A stretch of DNA of 64,000 nt from Bacteroides coprosuis DSM 18011 (GCA_000212915.1 CM001167.1:2844780-2908779), one strand, 5' to 3'. Positions 23,800 to 36,682 are shown, counted from the first letter of the stretch. Notes: generated by a model from the sequence alone, not told the origin. Numbers and translations are program-made.

Positions 23800-23817
23800 A
23801 AAATTTATTTTCAGCTA

Positions 23818-24909
23818 TTAGTCCATTTTTCTAAATGGAGGTTTTACAATTCTTGCTTTTAATTTTCTATTACGAACTACAATGTAGATTTCTGTATCCA
23901 GAGCAGCATATTCTGTTTTAACATAACCCATACCAACACCGATTTTACGAGTTGGAGACATTGTTCCTGAAGTCACCTCTCCTATTTCATCGCCATCGGC
24001 ATTACATATTTTATATCCTTGACGAGGTACTCCTCTATCTTCCAATATAAATCCGATAAGCTTACGTGAAACACCTTCCGCTTTTTGTTTTTCAAGAATT
24101 GATCTACCTATAAAATCTTTTCCTTCGACAAACTTAGTAATCCATCCTAAGTTAGCTTCTAGAGGTGTAGTAGTATCAGACATATCATTTCCATATAGAT
24201 TGAAACCCATTTCTAAGCGTAAAGTATCTCTAGCTCCTAAGCCTACTGGCTTAATATCAAACTCTTTTCCTGCTTCAAATATGGCATTCCAGATTAGCAT
24301 AGCATGTTCTGGATAGAAATAAAGCTCAAATCCACCAGCTCCCGTATAACCTGTATTTGATACAATCACTTCTGGAGCACCTGCAAATTCACCAACAGCG
24401 AAAGTGTAATACTTCATATCTTTTAGATTGATAGAAGTCAGCTTTTGAAGAGTTTCAGTAGCCTTAGGACCTTGAACAGCCAACTGAGCCATTCTTGCTG
24501 ATGCATTTTCAAGCTCAGCTCCCATCGTATTTTGAGCAACACACCACTTCCAGTCTTTTTCTGTATTGGCCGCATTGACAACTAATAAATATTTGTCTTC
24601 TTCATATTTATAAACTAAGAAATCATCAATAATTCCCCCTTGCTCATTAATAAAACACGAGTATTGAATCTTTCCTACTTGAAGTTTCGATACATCATTA
24701 GACGTAACTCTCTGAAGAAAATCTAAAGCCTTATCTCCTTTAACCCATATTTCTCCCATATGAGAAACATCAAAGACTCCTACTCCATTACAAACAGTTA
24801 AATGTTCGTCAATGATTCCTTCATACTGAATAGGCATATTAAACCCTGCAAAATCGTGCATACTAGCACCTAATTCAATGTGGGTTTGCGTAAATGGTGT
24901 GGTTTTCAT
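23818..24909 (-). CDS. gcvT: Aminomethyltransferase (glycine cleavage system T protein)
   Basis: This 363-residue protein has the family motifs: [13 protein letters not shown] near the N-terminus, [15 protein letters not shown], folate-site elements, and [20 protein letters not shown]. It transfers the methylene group of aminomethyl-lipoyl H protein to tetrahydrofolate. The other gcv genes are not adjacent. pepT lies 30 nt upstream on the same strand, so the two probably share a transcript. Confidence 0.96.
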   Translation of the reverse strand: MKTTPFTQTHIELGASMHDFAGFNMPIQYEGIIDEHLTVCNGVGVFDVSHMGEIWVKGDKALDFLQRVTSNDVSKLQVGKIQYSCFINEQGGIIDDFLVYKYEEDKYLLVVNAANTEKDWKWCVAQNTMGAELENASARMAQLAVQGPKATETLQKLTSINLKDMKYYTFAVGEFAGAPEVIVSNTGYTGAGGFELYFYPEHAMLIWNAIFEAGKEFDIKPVGLGARDTLRLEMGFNLYGNDMSDTTTPLEANLGWITKFVEGKDFIGRSILEKQKAEGVSRKLIGFILEDRGVPRQGYKICNADGDEIGEVTSGTMSPTRKIGVGMGYVKTEYAALDTEIYIVVRNRKLKARIVKPPFRKMD

Positions 24910-24939
24910 ATTATAATAGTTTTTAAAGTGAATTATAAA

Positions 24940-26163
24940 TTATCTGGAAGCTATACGCTGAACAAGCTCTATGATTACTTGAGTTGCTTTTTCCATATTG
25001 GGAATTGGTACAAATTCATATCTACCATGAAAATTTAACCCTCCTGCAAAGATATTGGGACAAGGTAACCCTTTGAATGATAGTTGAGCCCCATCAGTAC
25101 CTCCTCGAATAGCCTTAATATTTGGAGTTACTCCTACAGCCTTCATAGCCTCTGCAGCTAAGTCTATTATATGCATCATAGGCTCAATTTTCTCACGCAT
25201 ATTATAGTATTGATCTTTTAACACTAGAGCAACTGTACCTGCACCAAATTCAGAATTTAGTTTTTTAACAATCTCTTGAACTTTTGTTTTGCGACTTTCA
25301 AATTTTACTCGATCGTGATCTCTTATGATATAAGTCAAAGTTGTTTTATCTACGCCTCCTTCAATTCCTACCAAATGATAGAAACCTTCATATTTCTCTG
25401 TATGTTCGGGAGTTTCATGACGAGGAAACATAGATATCATTTGGTTAGCGAGAGTAATAGAGTTTATCATTTTATTCTTAGCATAACCTGGATGAACATT
25501 ACGTCCTTGAATAGTAATGACTGCCGAAGCTGCATTGAAGTTCTCAAACTCCAATTCACCAAGTTCACCGCCATCCATAGTATAACCCCATTCACAGCCA
25601 AACTTTTCTACATCAAATTTATGAGCTCCAAGACCGATCTCTTCATCAGGGTTAAAACCTATACGTATTTTACCATGCTTTATTTCAGGATGATTTATCA
25701 AGTATTCCATAGCAGTAACTATTTCTGCTATACCTGCTTTGTCATCAGCTCCAAGAAGTGTATGACCATTGGTTACAATTAAGTCTTCACCTTTATGAGC
25801 TAGTAGTTCTGGGAACTGATTAGGTGAAAGAATAATCTTACTTTCCTCACATAGAGTGATATCTCCACCATCGTAGCTTTTTACAATACGAGGAGTTACA
25901 TCTTTGCCCGACATATCAGGACTAGTATCTAAGTGAGCAATAAAACCTACTGTAGGTACTTCTTTTTCTATATTGGATGGAAGTGTAGCAAATAGATAGC
26001 TATTTTCATCGAGAGTGATCTCTGTTAGACCTAACTCTTCAAGCTCCTTCTTTAAGAACTCAGCGAAAACTCGTTGACCAGGGGTGCTAGGTGTAACACC
26101 TGAGTTTTCATCAGACTGAGTGTCGAAGCTTACGTACTTTAAAAAGCGTTCCGTAATTGTCAT
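24940..26163 (-). CDS. pepT: Peptidase T (tripeptide aminopeptidase)
   Basis: This 407-residue M20-family metallopeptidase has the zinc ligands in [17 protein letters not shown] and PDEEIGLG, and [19 protein letters not shown] with the C-terminal ligand region. It removes N-terminal residues from tripeptides in the cytoplasm. Length and start ([19 protein letters not shown]) fit the family. It is divergent from eno, separated by a 427-nt region. Confidence 0.96.
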   Translation of the reverse strand: MTITERFLKYVSFDTQSDENSGVTPSTPGQRVFAEFLKKELEELGLTEITLDENSYLFATLPSNIEKEVPTVGFIAHLDTSPDMSGKDVTPRIVKSYDGGDITLCEESKIILSPNQFPELLAHKGEDLIVTNGHTLLGADDKAGIAEIVTAMEYLINHPEIKHGKIRIGFNPDEEIGLGAHKFDVEKFGCEWGYTMDGGELGELEFENFNAASAVITIQGRNVHPGYAKNKMINSITLANQMISMFPRHETPEHTEKYEGFYHLVGIEGGVDKTTLTYIIRDHDRVKFESRKTKVQEIVKKLNSEFGAGTVALVLKDQYYNMREKIEPMMHIIDLAAEAMKAVGVTPNIKAIRGGTDGAQLSFKGLPCPNIFAGGLNFHGRYEFVPIPNMEKATQVIIELVQRIASR

Positions 26164-27871
<1,708 letters not shown>

Positions 27872-27907
27872 TTATTTTTAAGTAAACTTCTAATATACTT
27901 TTCAATC

Positions 27908-27950
27908 AACCCCCTTGTACTTTCAATAGCATAAGGGGGTTACTTTTTTT
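27908..27950 (+). terminator. Terminator of eno
   Basis: AACCCCCTT (27908-27916) pairs with AAGGGGGTT (27933-27941), followed by TACTTTTTTT, 37 nt past the eno stop. Confidence 0.9.
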
Positions 27951-27990
27951 ATTATTTCTTTATCCTTCTATAATACTTATTATATTATAT

Positions 27991-28063
27991 TATCTTTGCA
28001 TTTATTGAGCGTGTTGCTCTTCGCAACTGGCTCGCACAAAGGCTTAGCCTTTACAAATGCGAG
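27991..28063 (+). promoter_or_regulatory. purL promoter and structured leader
   Basis: TATCTTTG (27991-27998) fits the -7 element. The following leader of about 100 nt contains an outer stem CTCGCA/TGCGAG (28031-28036 with 28058-28063) enclosing an inner stem AAAGGC/GCCTTT (28038-28043 with 28047-28052). It may be a regulatory fold; no known riboswitch class was recognised. Confidence 0.5.
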
Positions 28064-28106
28064 TAAGTGTAGATTCTTATATCTTAATCGTTAATTTTAT
28101 AACCGC

Positions 28107-31100
28107 ATGATTCTTTTTTTTAGAACTCCTAATGATTCGGTGATTGCTGTTGATTGCAATCAAGATTTACCACCAACTGACTGTAATAAACTGTGCTGGC
28201 TTTTTGGAGAAGCTGAGCTAGAAGGGAAAGAAACCCTCGAAGGTTATCTAGTAGGACCTCGGCCTGAAATGATTTCCCCCTGGAGTACAAACGCAGTAGA
28301 AATAACCCAAAATATGGGATTACAAGGAATAGAACGAATTGAAGAATTCTTTCCTGTAAAAGACAAGAACGCTGATTACGACCCTATGTTACAACATTTA
28401 TATGACGGGCTTAATCAGCGTATTTTTATTTCAAACCGTACACCAGAACCTATACAACACATTGAAAACATAGCTTCCTATAATGAAAAAGAGGGATTGG
28501 CTATGTCTCCTGAAGAGATTGAATATTTAAATCAATTAGAAAAAGACTTGGGCAGAAAACTAACAGATTCAGAGGTTTTTGGATTTGCTCAAATCAATTC
28601 AGAACATTGTCGCCACAAAATTTTTGGAGGAACTTTTATCATTGATGGGGAAGAGAAAGAATCTTCACTCTTTGATATGATCAAAAAGACAACCAAAGAA
28701 AATCCAAATCGTATTATTTCTGCATATAAAGATAATGTGGCCTTTGCAGCAGGTCCTAAAGTAGAACTTTTTGCTCCTGCCGACCATGCTAAATCTGACT
28801 ATTTTAAAACAAGTGAAGTAGAAAGTATTATCTCCTTAAAAGCTGAAACACATAACTTTCCTACTACTGTAGAACCATTTAATGGTGCTTCAACAGGTAC
28901 TGGCGGGGAGATTAGAGACCGTATGGCTGGAGGTAAAGGTTCTTGGCCAATTGCAGGAACAGCAGTATATATGACTTCCTACCCTAGATTAGAAGAAGGT
29001 AGAGAGTGGGAAAGTATTCTTCCTATTCGTAAATGGCTATACCAATCTCCAGAGGAAATTCTAATTAAAGCATCTAATGGAGCTTCCGACTTTGGAAATA
29101 AATTTGGACAACCTCTTATTTGTGGATCTGTACTTACTTTTGAGCACACTGAAAACAATGAAGTATATGGTTACGATAAAGTAATTATGCTTGCTGGAGG
29201 TGTAGGGTATGGTAGAAAAAGAGATAGCCTAAAAGGACAACCCGAACCTGGCAATAAGATAGTAGTATTAGGTGGTGATAACTACCGAATAGGTTTAGGT
29301 GGAGGCTCTGTTTCCTCTGTAGATACAGGTAGATACAGTAGTGGTATCGAGCTAAATGCCGTACAAAGAGCCAATGCAGAAATGCAAAAGAGAGCCAATA
29401 ATGTAGTTAGAGCCCTTACCGAAGAAGATAATAATCCGATCATATCCATTCACGACCATGGTTCAGCAGGACACGTAAACTGTCTATCTGAATTGGTAGA
29501 AGGTTGTGGTGGTTCTATAGATATGAGTAAGCTTCCTATTGGAGACAAAACACTTTCTGCCAAAGAAATCATAGCCAATGAGTCTCAAGAAAGAATGGGA
29601 CTGTTGATTGAAAAAGATTCAATAGAACACGTTAAAGCTATAGCAGAAAGAGAACGCGCTCCTATGTACATTGTAGGTGAAACAACAGGTGATGATCGAT
29701 TCTCATTTGTACAAGCAGATGGTGTTAAACCTTTTGATTTAGCAATGGATCAAATGTTTGGTTCGTCACCTAAGACTATAATGGAAGATAAAACTGTTGA
29801 AAGAACATACGAAATGCCAGCTTATGAGTTAAGTAAGCTGCACGATTATCTCACAGATGTTCTCCAACTAGAAGCTGTCGCTTGTAAAGACTGGCTTACT
29901 AATAAAGTGGACCGTTCGGTTACAGGTAAAGTAGCCAGACAACAATGCCAAGGAGAAATTCAATTACCACTGAGTGATTGCGGTGTTGTCGCACTGGATT
30001 ATACAGGTACCAAAGGGATTGCAACATCTATTGGTCACGCCCCACAAGCTGGATTGGCTAATCCAGAAGCTGGATCTATTCTATCCGTTAGTGAAGCTCT
30101 TACAAACTTAGTATTTGCTCCTTTAGTAGATGGACTTGATACCATATCATTATCAGCCAACTGGATGTGGCCTTGCCGTTCACAAGACGGTGAAGACACT
30201 CGCCTTTACTCTGCAGTACAAGCATTAAGTAATTTCTGTTGCGACCTAGGCATCAATGTCCCTACAGGAAAAGATTCTCTTTCAATGACTCAGAAGTACC
30301 CTGATGGAGATAAAGTTATAGCTCCCGGTACTGTTATTGTCTCTGCAATGGGAGAAGTATCCGATGTAAAACGAGTAGTATCTCCTGTATTAGTTAATAA
30401 TACTAAGACTTCTATTTACCACATTGACTTCAGCTTTGATAGCTTTAAATTAGGAGGATCAGCATTTGCTCAAAGTCTGGGTAAAGTAGGACAAGAGGTT
30501 CCAACTATTCAAGACTCTGAATATTTTAGAGATGCATTTACTGCTGTACAAGAACTGATCAGCAAAGGACATATCTTATCAGGTCATGATATTTCTGCAG
30601 GTGGATTAATTACAGCACTTCTCGAAATGTGCTTTGCCAATACAGAAGGTGGTATGGAGATAAATCTAGACAGTATTCCTGAAGATGATTTAATCAAAAT
30701 ACTCTTTGCTGAAAACCCAGGTATCCTAGTACAAATTGACGATAAAAAAGCATCTAGCATTCTAGATCTATTAGAAGAACAAGGTGTAGGAATCGTAAAA
30801 ATAGGTAAGCCTTCAGAAGAAAGACACATACTTGTCTCTAAAGCTGGTGCAACCTATCAGTTCGGCATTGATTATCTACGCGACGTATGGTATTCAACTT
30901 CATACTTATTAGATAAAGATCAATCGTTTAACGGAAAAGCTAAAGAACGTTACGAAAACTACAAAAAGCAACCTTTAGAATTTGCTTTCATGCCAAGCTT
31001 TACAGGCAAGTTATCCCAATATAAGCTCAAAGCATCTCGCACACATTTATCTGGTATTAAAGCAGCTATTATCCGAGAAAAAGGAACCAATGGTGAAAGA

Positions 31101-31811
31101 GAAATGGCCTATGCTCTGCATCTTGCAGGCTTTGATGTAAAAGATGTAATGATGACCGACTTAACCAGCGGCAGAGAAACTTTAGAAGATATTAATATTG
31201 TTGTTTTCTGCGGTGGATTCTCCAACTCAGACGTTTTAGGATCAGCCAAAGGTTGGGCTGGAGGAATACTTTTCAATGATAAAGCAAAAGAAACTATCAA
31301 ACGTTTCTATGAAAGAAAAGACACTCTTTCACTTGGTATATGCAATGGATGTCAACTAATGATAGAATTAGGACTTATTTATCCAGATCATAAAAAGAAA
31401 GTCAAGATGCTTCATAACGACTCTCATAAATTTGAATCATCATTCCTGGGTGTTACTATCCCCACAAATCGTACAGTGATGTTTGGATCATTAAGTGGAA
31501 GTAAATTAGGTATATGGGTAGCTCATGGCGAAGGAAAATTTGATTTACCTTATGAACAAGAGAAATATAATATTGTAGCTCAATATAGCTATGATGAATA
31601 TCCTGCCAATCCGAATGGATCCAAGTATGCTACCGCAGCTGTTGCTAGCAATGATGGTCGTCACATCGCTATGATGCCTCACTTAGAAAGAGCTATATTC
31701 CCATGGCAAAACGCATTCTATCCGAATGACAGACGAAAATTTGATCAAGTTACTCCATGGATTGAGGCATTTGTAAATGCAAGAGAATGGATTGAGAAAA
31801 ACAAAAAGTAA
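28107..31811 (+). CDS. purL: Phosphoribosylformylglycinamidine synthase (single-chain PurL)
   Basis: This 1234-residue enzyme is the large form that fuses linker, synthetase and glutaminase domains. Synthetase motifs include FGFAQINSEHCRHK, KAETHNFPTTVEPFNGASTGTGGEIRD and SGHDISAGGLI. The C-terminal class I amidotransferase has the nucleophile Cys in LGICNGCQLM. It converts FGAR, glutamine and ATP to FGAM in purine synthesis. The upstream leader is structured, which could allow regulation. It is followed by a terminator at 31839-31871. Confidence 0.97.
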   Translation: MILFFRTPNDSVIAVDCNQDLPPTDCNKLCWLFGEAELEGKETLEGYLVGPRPEMISPWSTNAVEITQNMGLQGIERIEEFFPVKDKNADYDPMLQHLYDGLNQRIFISNRTPEPIQHIENIASYNEKEGLAMSPEEIEYLNQLEKDLGRKLTDSEVFGFAQINSEHCRHKIFGGTFIIDGEEKESSLFDMIKKTTKENPNRIISAYKDNVAFAAGPKVELFAPADHAKSDYFKTSEVESIISLKAETHNFPTTVEPFNGASTGTGGEIRDRMAGGKGSWPIAGTAVYMTSYPRLEEGREWESILPIRKWLYQSPEEILIKASNGASDFGNKFGQPLICGSVLTFEHTENNEVYGYDKVIMLAGGVGYGRKRDSLKGQPEPGNKIVVLGGDNYRIGLGGGSVSSVDTGRYSSGIELNAVQRANAEMQKRANNVVRALTEEDNNPIISIHDHGSAGHVNCLSELVEGCGGSIDMSKLPIGDKTLSAKEIIANESQERMGLLIEKDSIEHVKAIAERERAPMYIVGETTGDDRFSFVQADGVKPFDLAMDQMFGSSPKTIMEDKTVERTYEMPAYELSKLHDYLTDVLQLEAVACKDWLTNKVDRSVTGKVARQQCQGEIQLPLSDCGVVALDYTGTKGIATSIGHAPQAGLANPEAGSILSVSEALTNLVFAPLVDGLDTISLSANWMWPCRSQDGEDTRLYSAVQALSNFCCDLGINVPTGKDSLSMTQKYPDGDKVIAPGTVIVSAMGEVSDVKRVVSPVLVNNTKTSIYHIDFSFDSFKLGGSAFAQSLGKVGQEVPTIQDSEYFRDAFTAVQELISKGHILSGHDISAGGLITALLEMCFANTEGGMEINLDSIPEDDLIKILFAENPGILVQIDDKKASSILDLLEEQGVGIVKIGKPSEERHILVSKAGATYQFGIDYLRDVWYSTSYLLDKDQSFNGKAKERYENYKKQPLEFAFMPSFTGKLSQYKLKASRTHLSGIKAAIIREKGTNGEREMAYALHLAGFDVKDVMMTDLTSGRETLEDINIVVFCGGFSNSDVLGSAKGWAGGILFNDKAKETIKRFYERKDTLSLGICNGCQLMIELGLIYPDHKKKVKMLHNDSHKFESSFLGVTIPTNRTVMFGSLSGSKLGIWVAHGEGKFDLPYEQEKYNIVAQYSYDEYPANPNGSKYATAAVASNDGRHIAMMPHLERAIFPWQNAFYPNDRRKFDQVTPWIEAFVNAREWIEKNKK

Positions 31812-31838
31812 TCCTAACCTTTATTTTATATTTTTTAT

Positions 31839-31875
31839 TCAGGGAAGACTATCGCAAGAGGTCTTCCCTGATTTC
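31839..31875 (+). terminator. Terminator of purL
   Basis: TCAGGGAAGAC (31839-31849) pairs perfectly with 31861-31871, followed by a T-rich stretch, 27 nt past the stop. Confidence 0.85.
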
Positions 31876-32061
31876 TTTGTACTAAACCATAGACAAGCCT
31901 ATAAAAATCTCAGAGACCTACTAGTATATCTGGAAAACGCATCTAGAAGGAGTTCTATAGTTACTTAATCATTAAACATTTGTAAAAATTTAGTGGTAAT
32001 ATAAATTAATAAAATCTAATCATTAATTTTAAAAAGATATCTTTTTTGAGAAGAGCATAAA

Positions 32062-32093
32062 TTTGTCTTTGATGCTATTTTTTTTTAGTTTTG
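32062..32093 (+). promoter_or_regulatory. Promoter of the hybrid regulator-chromate transporter operon
   Basis: TTTG (32062-32065) and TAGTTTTG (32086-32093) are separated by 20 nt, close to the Bacteroidetes -33/-7 spacing, 54 nt before the start codon. Confidence 0.6.
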
Positions 32094-32147
32094 TAAGACA
32101 TACAATAGTCAGTTTTGGGAAACTCCCCAATATAACACCCAACTATT

Positions 32148-35100
32148 ATGAAGAGACTTATACCCGTACTCTGTCTCCTTTTTTTATCAATAATAACACA
32201 AGCACAGTCCTACACCTACCTAGGTGTTAACGAAGGATTAAGCCACAGACATGTCTATAGCATACAAAAAGACAGCAAAGGTTATATGTGGTTTCTTACT
32301 TATGAAGGAGCTGATAGATTCAATGGAGCAGAGTTTAAACACTATAATTTTTTCCTTGATGGACATAAACTAAATTCATCAACACACTTAAAAAATCTAT
32401 TTTATTCTCCCGATAATATTTTATGGCAAATAGGTTCTGATGGCAAAGTTTTTCAATACAACAACTATTCTGATGAATTTGAGTTATTTTATACTTATCC
32501 CAACGAGTCTAACGAAACAACGATACTCGATTTTAGCGATATTGATGAGAATAATAGAATATGGATGGCCTATCAAGGAAACTTACACATTTACAACTAC
32601 CAAAAACGTAAAGAAGTAAGTATTACTCAACATCCCCTTTATGCAGCAACTAGCATCGAACAACTACAAGGGGACTCATATGCTATAGGTACTACACATG
32701 GCGTATTTTTAGCCGAAATAAGAAATGATTCTCTTCAACTAACTACCAATTCGTTATTAATAGAAAAGCTTCCTATGCGTATAGAACAACTCTACTATCA
32801 TAAGGAAAGCAACTCTTTGATAATCGCCACTCTTAGGCAGGGATTGTTTATTTACGATATTGAAAAAGGTACATTATCCTCGCAGCTTGATTTACAAACA
32901 ACTAGTGTTAATAAAATGACACACTATAACGAGGATGAAATTCTTGTTGCGACCAATGGAGCTGGTGTGTTTCTACTAAATGTAACTAAACAAACACTCC
33001 AACCATATATCATTGCAGATTATGATAGCCCCAATGGAATGAATGGGAATAACATCAAAGATATTTTTTTAGATGAGAGTGATCGAATTTGGATGGCAAA
33101 TTATCCCGAGGGTATTACTATACGGAATAACCAGAATATGAACTACGAATGGATCAGACATATTCCAAAACATTCGCAATCTCTTATTCATGATGAGGTA
33201 AATTGTATTTTAGAGGACAAGGATGATGATTTATGGTTTGCAACAACCAACGGCATTAGTTTATATCATACAAAAACTGATCGCTGGGAATCTTATTTAT
33301 CTTCCTATAACCAGGAGTTAACAATCAATAACCATATGTTTATTTCTTTATGTGAAGTAAGCCCTGGTATTATATGGGTAGGAGGATACAATTCAGGAGT
33401 ATATGAGATCAATAAGCACACACATAAATCGAAATTATTATTATCTAATCAACTCCAGCAAATTAATCAACCCGATAAGTGTATCCGTGCTATTGTAAAA
33501 GATAAAGACAACTCGATTTGGGTAGGTGGTTATTACAATTTGAAACAAATAAATATAGGAAATGAGCGTATTCGCTATTTTAATGACTTAAACTCCATTA
33601 CTACTTTAGTAGAAAAAGATGCATCTAGTATTTGGGTAGCTTCAGCCAAAGGGTTATACATTTTAGAGAAGAAATCGGGTAATAGCAGAAAAATAGATTT
33701 ACCCATCATTTCTCCTTTTGTTCATACACTTCATCAAGACAAAACAGGAAACTTATATATTGGAACAAACGAAGGCTTACTAATCTTCGACCCTAAAAGT
33801 GGTATATTTAAGCATTTTCATAAAGAAAACTCATTCTTGATTTCAAATATTGTTCGTTCTATTGTTACCGATAAGGATGATAATTTTGCTTATTTAGCCA
33901 CAGACAAAGGTCTTTCAAAATTAAATCTAGAGGATCTAAGTTTCCAAAACTGGACTAAAGACCAAGGTTTACTCACTACTTTCTTCAGTGGTAATACAGG
34001 TATCCAACTTAAAAATGGTGATTACCTCTTTGGTAGTGCAAATGGAGTAGTTCGGTTTGGGCAAAACAGTAAAGTTCAATCGGGCTACAACTCTAAAATG
34101 ATTTTAGAGGAACTAATAGTTAATCAACAAGTCATTCATCCAACAGACAACAATACTGTTTTAAATGCTCCACTTAACGAAGTAGATCATATAACCCTAA
34201 AATTTAAAGAAAACAACGTTTCAATAAAAGTAGGCTCAATAAATTATGATTATCCATCTAATATTCTTTATACATGGAAAATGGATGGACTTTATGATAA
34301 GTGGAGTTTACCTACCGAAGAAACCAAGTTCAACTTTACAAATCTGAATCCAGGTACTTACAAATTTACTGTCAGAGCCATACCCCGAGATAACTCTAAA
34401 GAGGTATTAGAAGAAAGAGTTATCCATATTGAAGTTTTAAATCCTTATTGGTGGAATGTGTTAGCCAAAACAATGTATCTACTAATAATCGTAGGCTTAT
34501 TAGTATTAATTACTCGTTACTTCATACAAAGAAGTGAAAAAAAGTTAGTAGACCATACTAAACAGTTCTATTATAACACGGCTCATGACATTAAGGTACC
34601 TCTAAGATTAATAAAAGAGCCTCTTCAAGAAATCCACGAAAAAGAACAACTATCACCTAATGGCTTGAATAACTTACGAGTGGTTCTTAGAAACCTAAAC
34701 ACTCTATTAGCTCAAAATGATAATGTTATTAATTACGAAAGAATGCAGAAGAATAAAAACAAACTTTACCTCTCCGAACATAATCTTTCGCACCTAGTTG
34801 ATCGAATCATAAAACAAACACTACCGATTGCCGAACTCAAGCAGGTAAGTATAAAACTAGAAAACACACTAGAAGAAGACTTATTGGTGTGGATTGATAA
34901 AGATAAAATTAAAGCGATCTTTAATAATCTATTAAATAATGCCATTGAGAAGACACCAGACTTTAAGTCGGTAAAGCTACAAATGGGTATGGATACTGAT
35001 TCTTGGTTCTTTGAAGTTAACCATGAAGGAGACCTTATTCCAGAGGAGCAATTAAACAGCTTAAAAGATGGAAAATGCCTAGATGATGCTATCTATGGCA

Positions 35101-36140
35101 ATACGGAAGCTCAAAAAGAATTAGGTCTTCGCTTAGTTTGTCAACTAGTTAAAGTACACAATGGTACTGTTAGTTTAGACAGCAATAAAGAGAGCGGAAC
35201 TACCTTTAGAGTTAATTTACCTTTCTACCATAAAAGTATGGCATATGAGGCACCTAAAGAAGAACACAAAACTATTCTTAAACTACCTCCAGTCATCCAT
35301 AGACTGCCGATACTTAAGAAAGGAACCCCTATTAATCACAAAATATTAAACAATCACGATTTTGTTAATGATGGCAGAAAGCCAACCGTTCTTTTAGCCG
35401 AAGATGACGCTACATTGCAAGCCGAAATCATTAATAATTTATCAGACGATTATATTATTGAAACAGCGAAACTAGGACATGATGCTATCCATATGGCAAA
35501 AGAACTACGCCCAGATATAATCATTTCTAGAATGTATTTTCAAGACATGAAGGGTACAGAACTTTCATTAACACTTAAAGGAGATATTGAAACCTCACAT
35601 ATTCCGATTATCCTATTAACAGATAAGAATGATGAGAAGCATATCTTAAAAGGATTGCAAAATGGAGCCGATGAATACATCCTAAAACCTTTTAATTATC
35701 GAATTTTAAAGGCTTCAATGGCAAATTTATTGGCAAATAGAGCCTTACTAAGAGATAAATACGCTAGTTTAGAAATTCAAGAACCAATAGATTGCATACA
35801 CTGTTCTACTAATCTAGACTGGAAGTTTATTGCTACCGTAAAAGAAAAGGTGGAAGAACATATGTCGGAAGCCGATTTTACTGTCGATAAGCTATGTGCT
35901 ATTTTAAATATGAGTAGAACAAGTTTCTACAATAAATTGAAAGATTTAACGAACAAAACACCGTCAGATTATATACGACTCATCAAATTAAATCATGCCG
36001 CACTACTCTTAAAAAGTCAAGAGTTTACAATTGCAGAAATAGCAGAAAAGACAGGGTTTAATGATGCTAAATACTTTAGAGAAGTATTTAAAAAGCATTA
36101 TAATATGACACCATCAAAATATGCTAAAGAAAACTCATAA
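32148..36140 (+). CDS. Hybrid two-component sensor/AraC-type regulator with a receiver lacking its aspartate
   Basis: This 1330-residue protein has a signal peptide (MKRLIPVLCLLFLSIITQAQ), a periplasmic Reg_prop propeller region, a Y_Y_Y domain (about 690-760), one membrane helix (about 770-790), a HisKA box with His813 (NTAHDIKVPL), an ATPase domain with N box NNLLNNAIEK, a receiver (about 1085-1200) and a C-terminal AraC helix-turn-helix. In the receiver the acidic pair (AEDD), the Thr and the Lys (LKPF) are kept, but the phosphoacceptor position in IIISRMYF is Arg1128, and the G1 region of the ATPase is degenerate. It overlaps the first chromate transporter gene by 1 nt. Confidence 0.93.
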   Translation: MKRLIPVLCLLFLSIITQAQSYTYLGVNEGLSHRHVYSIQKDSKGYMWFLTYEGADRFNGAEFKHYNFFLDGHKLNSSTHLKNLFYSPDNILWQIGSDGKVFQYNNYSDEFELFYTYPNESNETTILDFSDIDENNRIWMAYQGNLHIYNYQKRKEVSITQHPLYAATSIEQLQGDSYAIGTTHGVFLAEIRNDSLQLTTNSLLIEKLPMRIEQLYYHKESNSLIIATLRQGLFIYDIEKGTLSSQLDLQTTSVNKMTHYNEDEILVATNGAGVFLLNVTKQTLQPYIIADYDSPNGMNGNNIKDIFLDESDRIWMANYPEGITIRNNQNMNYEWIRHIPKHSQSLIHDEVNCILEDKDDDLWFATTNGISLYHTKTDRWESYLSSYNQELTINNHMFISLCEVSPGIIWVGGYNSGVYEINKHTHKSKLLLSNQLQQINQPDKCIRAIVKDKDNSIWVGGYYNLKQINIGNERIRYFNDLNSITTLVEKDASSIWVASAKGLYILEKKSGNSRKIDLPIISPFVHTLHQDKTGNLYIGTNEGLLIFDPKSGIFKHFHKENSFLISNIVRSIVTDKDDNFAYLATDKGLSKLNLEDLSFQNWTKDQGLLTTFFSGNTGIQLKNGDYLFGSANGVVRFGQNSKVQSGYNSKMILEELIVNQQVIHPTDNNTVLNAPLNEVDHITLKFKENNVSIKVGSINYDYPSNILYTWKMDGLYDKWSLPTEETKFNFTNLNPGTYKFTVRAIPRDNSKEVLEERVIHIEVLNPYWWNVLAKTMYLLIIVGLLVLITRYFIQRSEKKLVDHTKQFYYNTAHDIKVPLRLIKEPLQEIHEKEQLSPNGLNNLRVVLRNLNTLLAQNDNVINYERMQKNKNKLYLSEHNLSHLVDRIIKQTLPIAELKQVSIKLENTLEEDLLVWIDKDKIKAIFNNLLNNAIEKTPDFKSVKLQMGMDTDSWFFEVNHEGDLIPEEQLNSLKDGKCLDDAIYGNTEAQKELGLRLVCQLVKVHNGTVSLDSNKESGTTFRVNLPFYHKSMAYEAPKEEHKTILKLPPVIHRLPILKKGTPINHKILNNHDFVNDGRKPTVLLAEDDATLQAEIINNLSDDYIIETAKLGHDAIHMAKELRPDIIISRMYFQDMKGTELSLTLKGDIETSHIPIILLTDKNDEKHILKGLQNGADEYILKPFNYRILKASMANLLANRALLRDKYASLEIQEPIDCIHCSTNLDWKFIATVKEKVEEHMSEADFTVDKLCAILNMSRTSFYNKLKDLTNKTPSDYIRLIKLNHAALLLKSQEFTIAEIAEKTGFNDAKYFREVFKKHYNMTPSKYAKENS

Positions 36141-36682
36141 TGAATCCGTATCTACAATTATTTAGAATTTTTTTCAAAATAGGAGCATTTACAATAGGTG
36201 GAGGTTATGCTATGGTCCCTATTATAGAGGACGAAATAGTAACAAAACGAAAGTGGATATCACAAGAGGAGTTTGTGGATTTACTTGCGATAGCGCAATC
36301 TGCTCCTGGCATTTTAGCTGTAAATATATCCATCTTTATAGGGTACAAGTTAAAAGGGATTAAAGGTTGTTTTGTGACAACTCTGGGTTCTGTACTTCCA
36401 TCTTTTCTCATCATATTGATGATTGCAATGTTTTTTCAAGCTTTCAAAGACAATATATATGTTGAGAAAATGTTTAAAGCCATTCGTCCTGCAGTAGTTG
36501 CTTTAATTGCTGCACCAACTTTTTCTATGGCTAAAACAGCAAAAATATCTATTTACAATGTATGGATTCCAATTGTATCAGCCCTCTTGATATGGCTTAT
36601 GGATGTCTCTCCTATTTGGATTATTGTGGCTGCAGGCGTGTTAGGTTTTGCATGGGGTCAAATTAAAAAAAATAAAGCATGA
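36140..36682 (+). CDS. Chromate transporter, half-size ChrA (first half)
   Basis: This 180-residue membrane protein is a single CHR domain: FKIGAFTIGGGYAMVPIIEDEIV, then QEEFVDLLAIAQSAPGILAVNISIFIGYK. Short-chain CHR proteins act in pairs, and the second half follows with an ATGA overlap (36679-36682). The start codon overlaps the stop of the hybrid regulator by one base (TAATG). The known family role is chromate efflux; other anions are possible in a gut anaerobe. Confidence 0.9.
   Translation: MNPYLQLFRIFFKIGAFTIGGGYAMVPIIEDEIVTKRKWISQEEFVDLLAIAQSAPGILAVNISIFIGYKLKGIKGCFVTTLGSVLPSFLIILMIAMFFQAFKDNIYVEKMFKAIRPAVVALIAAPTFSMAKTAKISIYNVWIPIVSALLIWLMDVSPIWIIVAAGVLGFAWGQIKKNKA

Larger units (their letters stand above)
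23481..23817. other. Intergenic region with a TGACACCGACATG repeat and the gcvT terminator
   Basis: No gene is seen. It contains two copies of TGACACCGACATG (23604-23616, 23626-23638) around GACATGATGATGACATG (23611-23627), a 17-mer also found inverted at 41888-41904. The minus-strand terminator of gcvT lies at 23764-23799. Confidence 0.7.
31812..32147. other. Intergenic region between purL and the hybrid regulator gene
   Basis: No gene is seen. It contains the purL terminator (31839-31871) and the promoter of the hybrid regulator (32062-32093). Confidence 0.7.

Noticed and set aside
31777-31968. 63-codon open frame overlapping the end of purL
   Set aside because: It is out of frame with purL and spans the purL terminator stem; no protein family is apparent.
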